This document shows positions 7,254-12,549 of a stretch of 12,549 nt of DNA, one piece after another (position 1 is the stretch's first letter; the number at the start of each line of letters is the position of its first letter). Position numbers and translations under genes: made by a program. The DNA is from an uncultured Mucispirillum sp. (GTDB lineage: Bacteria; Chrysiogenota; Deferribacteres; Deferribacterales; Mucispirillaceae). A model generated the notes under the pieces. It was not told the DNA's origin. It was given only the letters and a program-made list of their open reading frames with translations, and made no database searches. The DNA lies in NCBI GenBank assembly GCA_945947845.1, contig CAMEZN010000012.1, positions 1 to 12,549 on the forward strand, in the 5' to 3' direction.

Positions 7254-9134
7254 ATGGATTTTCAAAAGATTTATGATGTGATAGTTGTAGGGGCTGGGCA
7301 TGCAGGTTGTGAAGCATCACTGGCTGCTGCAAGAATGGGAGCAGAAACTTTACTGCTCACAATATCAATAGATAATATTGCTTTAATGCCATGTAATCCA
7401 GCAATTGGTGGCATTGGTAAAGGTAACCTTGTGAAAGATATGGACGCTCTTGGCGGAGAGATGGCAAAAAATATTGATGAAACAGGTATCCAGTTTAGAG
7501 TGCTTAATAAAAGAAAAGGTCCTGCTGTTTGGTGCAGTAGAGCACAGGCAGATAAGCATTTATATAAAGATAGATTCCAGACGGTTATTATGAATACACC
7601 ATCTCTTGATGTTAAGCAGGGTATAGTTACAGAAATTCTGGTAGAAAACGGAGCAGTCCGTGGGGTTGAAACTGCCTGTGGACAAACTTTTCTTGCAAGA
7701 AGAATTGTAATATGCGGTGGAACTTTTATAGGTGGTGAAATATTTATTGGTGATAGAGTTATAGAAGCAGGCAGAATGTATGAACCTGCTGCTACGGGGC
7801 TTTCTTGCTCGTTAAAAAAGATAGGCTTTAATCCTATTCGTTTGAAAACAGATACTCCTGCTAGGCTGCATATAGACAGCCTTAACCTTAATGGTCTTGA
7901 AGAATATGTAAGCGATGAGGTGATGATACCATTTTCAGCAGAAACTGAAAGTATAAGACTTCCACAGATAAAATGTTACGGCACACAGACTAATGAAGAA
8001 ACTCATAAGGTTATAAGAGAAGCTGCTGAAAAAAGTTTGTTTTATAATGGAGCTCGTGAAAGTAATGGTCCTAGATACTGCCCAAGCATGGAAGATAAGG
8101 TTTTAAAATTCCCTGAAAAAACAGGGCATAAACTTGTAATAGAGCCGGAAGGTTTAAATACAAAAGAAGTTCATGTTAACGGATTTTCCTGCTCTATACC
8201 AGTTGAAGCACAGATTAAAGCATATAGAACGGTTAAAGGTATGGAAAATTGTCAGTTTATTCGCCCTGCTTATGCTATACAATATGATGCTTATCAGCCT
8301 ACTGGACTTTATCATTCTTATGAAACTAAACTTGTTAAAGGTTTATTTTTTGGGGGGCAGTTAAATGGAACAAGTGGTTATGAAGAAGCTGCTGTCCAAG
8401 GATTTATGGCTGGGGTGAATGCTGTTTTATCACTTGATAATAAAGAACCGCTTGTTTTAGGAAGAAATGAAAGCTATATAGGTGTGCTTACTGATGATTT
8501 AGTTTTAAAAGGGATAACAGAGCCTTATAGAATGTTTACTTCCCGCAGTGAATACAGGCTTATAACTAGGGAAGATAATGCAGAAGAAAGGCTTATAGAT
8601 TACGGGTATAAATTGGGGCTTATTTCTAAAACAAGGTATGACAGGTTTAAGAAAGAAATGTCAGAAATTGAAAGTGAAATAGAAAGGTTTAAAACTACAC
8701 TTATAAAGAAAAATAGTGAAAATGAAAGCTATCTTTCTCAATTTGGAGTAAGTATAAGTCAGTCCTTTAAGGCAGAAGAGCTTTTAAAAAGACCACAGTT
8801 AAGCTATAATGATATTGTAAAAATGATTGGTGGTGGTTTAAGTGGCAGGCAGGCAAGGCAGGTTGAAATAAAGATTAAGTATTCCGGTTATATTGAAAGT
8901 ATGGAAGAAAGTAATCATGAAGAAATAGAAAGTATAATTATCCCAGATGATTTTTCTTATGATAATATTTCTGGTTTAAGGTTGGAATATTCTGATAAGC
9001 TTAAAGATATTAAACCTAAAACACTAGGGCAGGCTTTAAGAATACCGGGAATGACAAAAACTGCTATATCGGTTTTAGCTGTTGAAATTTATAAACACAA
9101 TAAAATAACAGATAAAACAATTAAATCAAAATAA
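7254..9134 (+). CDS. mnmG: tRNA uridine-5-carboxymethylaminomethyl modification enzyme MnmG (GidA), copy 1
   Basis: A 626-residue protein of full family length. MnmG is the FAD/NADH partner of MnmE in making cmnm5U34 in tRNA. Key features are the FAD-binding GAGHAG (13-18), Cys47 in PCNPAIGGIGKG (46-57), KGPAV then RAQAD (88-100), the second conserved Cys276 in GPRYCPSMEDK, NGTSGYEEAA (371-380), EPYRMFTSRSEYRL (423-436), and the C-terminal MnmE-binding region with RQVEIKIKYSGYI (535-547). Both family cysteines are present. Departures from consensus are MPCNP instead of MSCNP, KTDTP (198-202) in place of the usual KTGTP, and GGTF/FFGGQL variants around FAD-contacting loops. The AAAAGGG ribosome site is five bases upstream of the ATG. 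A related mnmG lies 1.65 kb downstream, collinear and about 60% identical (300 of the first 500 residues, hand count). It may carry the ordinary activity alone or share it with copy 2. Confidence 0.93.
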   Translation: MDFQKIYDVIVVGAGHAGCEASLAAARMGAETLLLTISIDNIALMPCNPAIGGIGKGNLVKDMDALGGEMAKNIDETGIQFRVLNKRKGPAVWCSRAQADKHLYKDRFQTVIMNTPSLDVKQGIVTEILVENGAVRGVETACGQTFLARRIVICGGTFIGGEIFIGDRVIEAGRMYEPAATGLSCSLKKIGFNPIRLKTDTPARLHIDSLNLNGLEEYVSDEVMIPFSAETESIRLPQIKCYGTQTNEETHKVIREAAEKSLFYNGARESNGPRYCPSMEDKVLKFPEKTGHKLVIEPEGLNTKEVHVNGFSCSIPVEAQIKAYRTVKGMENCQFIRPAYAIQYDAYQPTGLYHSYETKLVKGLFFGGQLNGTSGYEEAAVQGFMAGVNAVLSLDNKEPLVLGRNESYIGVLTDDLVLKGITEPYRMFTSRSEYRLITREDNAEERLIDYGYKLGLISKTRYDRFKKEMSEIESEIERFKTTLIKKNSENESYLSQFGVSISQSFKAEELLKRPQLSYNDIVKMIGGGLSGRQARQVEIKIKYSGYIESMEESNHEEIESIIIPDDFSYDNISGLRLEYSDKLKDIKPKTLGQALRIPGMTKTAISVLAVEIYKHNKITDKTIKSK

Positions 9135-9192
9135 TGGAATATATCTTTTCATAAAAGTTAAGATAATAATTTATATTTATAAGGGAGTTTAT

Positions 9193-9744
9193 ATGTTGTT
9201 GAAAAAATATTTATGGCTGTTTATATCTGGTTCAATTATTATTTATATAGTAGATGCTGTTGCAAATTCATTTAACTTTATGGATATCCTGCCCGGCTAT
9301 TTAGTATTAGATTTTATTCCGTTTTTTATTGTTTGCATCTATGGTTTTATATTTGAAAAGATTACAAAGAAGCATGGCAAGGAATATATTCTTTGGTCTT
9401 ATTTTGCATTTATGCTTGTATCATACTTGTTTGATGATATTACTATATACTATACTTTAAAAAATTATTTAAAAACAGATTTATCATTTTTACATATAGG
9501 AATTTATGCAGCTATGTTGTATGGTGTATTGTATGGACTGCAAAATAGAGAAGAAAAGAAATCAGAAATACACTATATTGAAAATAGAGACAGTAAAATA
9601 AGCAACCATGTTATAGAAAAAAATAATAAAATTAATATGTTTTTTATGCAAAAAAAATATCTTGTTGAATTAGTGATTGGTATAACTGGTGCAATGACAA
9701 TAATAAATTTTAAAGTAATTGGGCTGGTTTTGGGTTATATGTAA
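9193..9744 (+). CDS. Small multi-pass membrane protein of unknown function
   Basis: A 183-residue protein I do not recognise. It has about five predicted membrane segments (about 8-25, 36-54, 66-88, 99-116, 156-181) and one charged, Glu/Lys/Asn-rich linker (about 117-154) before the last. A strong AAGGGAG ribosome site five bases before the ATG supports real expression. It begins 58 bp after mnmG copy 1, with no terminator evident, so it is probably co-transcribed. It shares features with the 189-residue protein starting at 10115: an IPFFIVCIY/IPFVIIILY helix early on, an HIGIYxAxL helix (101-109), then a charged linker and one last helix. I infer distant paralogy; function is unknown. Confidence 0.72.
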   Translation: MLLKKYLWLFISGSIIIYIVDAVANSFNFMDILPGYLVLDFIPFFIVCIYGFIFEKITKKHGKEYILWSYFAFMLVSYLFDDITIYYTLKNYLKTDLSFLHIGIYAAMLYGVLYGLQNREEKKSEIHYIENRDSKISNHVIEKNNKINMFFMQKKYLVELVIGITGAMTIINFKVIGLVLGYM

Positions 9745-9773
9745 AAATATTTTTAAGTATTGCTGTGGTATAT

Positions 9774-9799
9774 ATTAATGTTTCACGTGAAACATTAAT
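9774..9799. other. parS: Chromosomal parS site 2 (ParB/Spo0J binding site)
   Basis: TGTTTCACGTGAAACA at 9779-9794 is again an exact parS, within a perfect 26-bp palindrome (9774-9799). It lies in the 93-bp gap between two small membrane protein genes, 2693 bp from site 1. Two intact copies this close support a ParB loading cluster near the origin. Confidence 0.92.
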
Positions 9800-9837
9800 G
9801 ATGAGAAAAAAACAACAAATATAGTTGAACAGAAAAA

Positions 9838-10098
9838 ATGGTATATAAAAAAATAAGCAAATGGAAAGCATTTAAAATAATCTTCTTTTTCATAATGTCT
9901 TTAATAATTATAACCGGCACATTATCTGCTGTGGTAAGGACATATTTTGATACTGGGTTCCGTTATATTTACCTGCTGCCACAGCTGCTTGTTTTATTAA
10001 ATTTTGCTTATATATGGAGTGGACGAAGCCAGCGGAATAGTTTTATTTTTTCCATACTAACAGCAGTTACAACTGGCATAATATTAAGAATAATATAA
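9838..10098 (+). CDS. Small hydrophobic membrane protein, unknown function
   Basis: An 86-residue protein with a basic N terminus (KKISKWKAFK) and about three predicted membrane helices (about 12-33, 42-60, 68-85). I do not recognise the family. The ATG at 9838 is the only usable start, because an in-frame stop lies at 9826-9828. Its ribosome site is poor (only an A-rich stretch with GAACAG), so translation is less certain than for its neighbours. It follows parS site 2 by 38 bp and ends 16 bp before the next membrane gene, which suggests a shared transcript. Confidence 0.55.
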   Translation: MVYKKISKWKAFKIIFFFIMSLIIITGTLSAVVRTYFDTGFRYIYLLPQLLVLLNFAYIWSGRSQRNSFIFSILTAVTTGIILRII

Positions 10099-10114
10099 AA
10101 AAGGAAGATAGTAA

Positions 10115-10684
10115 ATGATGTTTAGAATTATATGGCAGGGAGTAATACTTATACTATTATTTGCATATATTATAGAGTTTGCATTTTTTGGAGTGCACTC
10201 TATAAGCAGTAACTTTTTTGATATATTTCAAGAAACATTAATTGTTGAAATAATACCTTTTGTAATAATTATTTTATATTTAAATAAAAGAATAAAACTA
10301 TATTTAAGAAATAAGTTCTTAATAACAGTATTTATTACAATGGCAGTAATAAATTTCATATTTACAAGCAGTATAATACAGCAGTTATTTAATAAACTTG
10401 CTTTTAAAATGAATGAAGCAATAGACTTTGTAAATATTCCATTAACAGAGTTTTTTTACTATATTAAAACAATAATGTATATGCCGTATTATATCCATAT
10501 AGGAATATATTTTGCATTACTTGCAGTAATAAAAAATAATAGAAAAGAAGTAAAGAATAATGAAAAATTAGTTATAGAAGAAAGAAAAACAAAAGGTTTG
10601 TATACTAATAAAAAAATAATTTTTGCTGGTATATTTTTTGGTATAATGCCATTGATTGTGAAAATAATTATGAATGAGTTTTAA
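10115..10684 (+). CDS. Small multi-pass membrane protein, apparent paralog of the 183-aa neighbour
   Basis: A 189-residue protein, very rich in Ile and Phe, with about five membrane segments (about 7-25, 43-56, 66-87, 123-139, 166-186) and a charged linker at about 140-165. The AAGGAAG ribosome site (10101-10107) serves the ATG at 10115 or the adjacent ATG at 10118. It resembles the protein at 9193 in layout and in two short motifs, IPFVIIILY (47-55) and HIGIYFALL (128-136) followed by a basic/acidic linker. It lies 99 bp before mnmG copy 2, with no clear terminator between. No enzymatic motif is visible and I assign no function. Confidence 0.7.
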   Translation: MMFRIIWQGVILILLFAYIIEFAFFGVHSISSNFFDIFQETLIVEIIPFVIIILYLNKRIKLYLRNKFLITVFITMAVINFIFTSSIIQQLFNKLAFKMNEAIDFVNIPLTEFFYYIKTIMYMPYYIHIGIYFALLAVIKNNRKEVKNNEKLVIEERKTKGLYTNKKIIFAGIFFGIMPLIVKIIMNEF

Positions 10685-10783
10685 TAAAGGGTTAGAAATA
10701 AAAATTATAGCAGATAATTTAAAATAGTGATATATTATTTCTTGTTTTAAAAAGAATATAAAAAGAATGAACACAAGGTATAT

Positions 10784-12549
10784 ATGGATTTTGAAAAAAT
10801 ATATGATGTAATAGTTGTTGGTGGAGGACATGCAGGCTGTGAGGCGGCTCTTGCTGCTGCAAGAATGGGTGCAAAAACACTGCTGATGACATCTACAATA
10901 GACAGTATAGCACAGATGAGCTGTAACCCTGCTATTGGTGGGCTTGCAAAAGGAAACCTAGTTAAAGATATAGATTCATTAGGTGGAGAAATAGCAAAAA
11001 ATATAGATGAAGCTTGTATTCAATTCCAAATGCTTAACAGTAAAAAAGGTGCAGCTGCAAAAAGTTCAAGAGGGCAGGCGGATAAAAAAATATATGTAAG
11101 AAGAATGATAAATACTTTAATGAGCCAAAGCAGTCTGGAAGTAAAGCAGGGAGAAGCTGCCCAAATATATATAAAAAATAATGAAATTTATGGCATAGGA
11201 AATATCTGGGGTGAAAATTTTAGATGTAAAAAAGCAGTTATATGCACCGGAACATTTTTAAATGGAAAGGTATTTATTGGAGAAACAAGTTTTCCAGCTG
11301 GAAGAACTTATGAAAAACCATCAATTGAGCTTTCAAAATCATTAAAAGGAATAGGATTTCAAGCAGTCCGCCTTAAAACAGGAACACCTGCAAGAATAGA
11401 TATTCGCACTATTGATTATTCAAAATTAGAAGTGTATGAAATGGAAGGTGAAAAGATACCATTTTCATTTGAAAATGAAAGTTTTAAACTGCCGCAGATA
11501 AAATGTTATGCTACATATACAAATGAAGAAACCCATAAAATAGTCCAAGAAAATATACATAGAAGTATATATTATAATTCAAAAGATAAGGGGATAGGTC
11601 CTAGGTATTGTCCTAGTATGGAAGATAAAATAGCTAAATTTCCAGAGAGGACAAGGCACCAGATTATATTAGAAAGAGAAGGTTATGACAGCAGAGAAGT
11701 ATATCCGAATGGATTTTCAACATCTTTGCCAGTAGATGCACAGCTTGCAGCATACAGAACAATTAAAGGGCTTGAAAACTGCCAGTTTATCCGCCCTGCT
11801 TATGCAATAGAATATGAGGCATTTCAGCCAACAGTATTATACCCAACATATGAAACAAAGATTATAAAAGGGCTGTATTTTGCAGGACAGATTAATGGCA
11901 CAAGTGGTTATGAAGAAGCTGCATGTCAGGGTATTATGGCAGGCATAAATGCTGTCCTTGCTATTGATAATAAAGAACCATTTATACTAGGAAGAAATGA
12001 AAGTTATATTGGAGTATTAACTGATGATTTAGTAACGAAAGGGGTAGATGAACCATATAGAATGTTTACTTCAAGGGGAGAATACAGGCTGCATTTAAGG
12101 GAAGATAATGCAGAATACAGGCTGATAGAATATGGCTATAAATATGGTTTAATCTCTAAGGAAAGATATGAAAGATTTACAGCAGAAAAAGAAAATGTTT
12201 ATAGAGAAGTGGAAAGACTTAAAAAAGAAACAATAAGGCTTAAAGAAAATAAAGAAAAGCTGGAAAAATATAATATTAATTTAGAAAGGGGCATATCCTG
12301 TTATGAATTTTTAAAAAGGCCTGAAACTAATATTGATATGATATATGATATGGGGTTAACATCGCTTACTGGCAGGCAGGCAAAGCAGGTGGAAACAATA
12401 ATAAAATATTCAGGATACATAAGCCTGCAAGAAGAGGATATAAAAAAATATAAGTCATTAGAAGATAAGAAAATACCTGATAGTTTTGATTACAGTAATA
12501 TCTCTGGTTTAAGGCGGGAATATAAAGAGAAGCTTAGTAAAATAAGACC
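10784..12549 (+). CDS. mnmG: MnmG (GidA) paralog, copy 2, 3' end outside window
   Basis: An open frame from the ATG at 10784 to the window edge, giving 588 complete codons; roughly 35-40 C-terminal residues are missing if it has normal length. An AAGG ribosome site lies five bases upstream. It has the FAD motif GGGHAG (13-18), Cys47 in MSCNPAIGG, KTGTPAR (198-204), Cys276 in GPRYCPSMEDK, AGQINGTSGYEEAA (367-380), EPYRMFTSRGEYRL (423-436) and KQVETIIKYSGYI (534-546). It aligns without gaps to copy 1 for about 500 residues. It keeps the family consensus where copy 1 departs (MSC, KTGTP, GTFLNGK, FAGQING) but is unusual where copy 1 is normal: the KGPAV...RAQAD segment reads KGAAAKSSRGQAD (88-100), and IGGIGKG reads IGGLAKG. 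So each copy has its own altered motifs. It could be the main MnmG, a second enzyme with altered tRNA or substrate choice, or one half of a heterodimer, since MnmG is dimeric. Confidence 0.9.
   Translation, partial: MDFEKIYDVIVVGGGHAGCEAALAAARMGAKTLLMTSTIDSIAQMSCNPAIGGLAKGNLVKDIDSLGGEIAKNIDEACIQFQMLNSKKGAAAKSSRGQADKKIYVRRMINTLMSQSSLEVKQGEAAQIYIKNNEIYGIGNIWGENFRCKKAVICTGTFLNGKVFIGETSFPAGRTYEKPSIELSKSLKGIGFQAVRLKTGTPARIDIRTIDYSKLEVYEMEGEKIPFSFENESFKLPQIKCYATYTNEETHKIVQENIHRSIYYNSKDKGIGPRYCPSMEDKIAKFPERTRHQIILEREGYDSREVYPNGFSTSLPVDAQLAAYRTIKGLENCQFIRPAYAIEYEAFQPTVLYPTYETKIIKGLYFAGQINGTSGYEEAACQGIMAGINAVLAIDNKEPFILGRNESYIGVLTDDLVTKGVDEPYRMFTSRGEYRLHLREDNAEYRLIEYGYKYGLISKERYERFTAEKENVYREVERLKKETIRLKENKEKLEKYNINLERGISCYEFLKRPETNIDMIYDMGLTSLTGRQAKQVETIIKYSGYISLQEEDIKKYKSLEDKKIPDSFDYSNISGLRREYKEKLSKIR

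Noticed and set aside
8173..8364. Plus-strand open frame of 63 codons inside mnmG copy 1.
   Set aside because: It is fully contained in a strongly conserved coding region, in another frame, with no ribosome site.
9193..10684. The idea that the three small membrane genes are fragments of one broken gene.
   Set aside because: The first and third have their own good ribosome sites and complete multi-helix layouts, and a parS lies between the first and second. They read as separate intact genes.
10702..10720. Inverted repeat AAATTAT/ATAATTT after the 189-aa gene as a terminator.
   Set aside because: The 7-bp stem is all A-T, with no T run following, so it is too weak to call.
10568..10831. Minus-strand open frame of 87 codons spanning the gap before mnmG copy 2.
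   Set aside because: It overlaps two supported plus-strand genes. Its hydrophobic Ile/Phe/Tyr-rich product is what the complement of AT-rich coding DNA yields.

Overview
The window comes from an AT-rich bacterial chromosome, judging by eye about 70% A+T. It probably lies near the replication origin: it carries housekeeping genes that often sit there (gyrA, mnmE, mnmG) and two perfect 16-bp chromosomal parS sites (TGTTTCACGTGAAACA). A secreted lipoprotein with Listeria-Bacteroides type repeats and an IdeS-like protease domain suggests a host-associated, probably gut, organism. The AT-rich composition and gene content would suit a Deferribacterota member such as Mucispirillum. That is a guess from general knowledge, not something the sequence proves.

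Left block (1-3039, + strand): the 3' end of gyrA, then folD, then mnmE. folD overlaps gyrA by 17 bp, and the mnmE start codon shares one base with the folD stop, so the three look like one translationally coupled operon. FolD makes and consumes 5,10-methylene-THF, the one-carbon donor that MnmE-MnmG use to modify tRNA wobble uridines, so the pairing makes metabolic sense.

Middle block (3042-7078): an accessory segment lying between mnmE and mnmG, which adjoin in many bacteria. It holds a minus-strand EamA-type transporter, a minus-strand class I SAM methyltransferase, and a plus-strand gene for a predicted lipoprotein. The lipoprotein has about five Flg_new-type repeats followed by a C66/IdeS-like cysteine protease domain, and the gene ends in a strong intrinsic terminator.

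Right block (7080-12549, + strand): parS, a full-length mnmG (626 aa), a small membrane protein gene, a second parS, two more small membrane protein genes, and a second mnmG that is open at the window edge. The two MnmG proteins are collinear and about 60% identical over their first 500 residues (hand count). Each departs from the family consensus at different conserved motifs. The first and third small membrane proteins look like distant paralogs of each other.

Most notable are the tandem divergent MnmG pair around a parS site, the repeat-bearing IdeS-like protease, and a contracted parS-like sequence that overlaps the start codon of the protease gene. I see no tRNA, rRNA, CRISPR array or insertion sequence.
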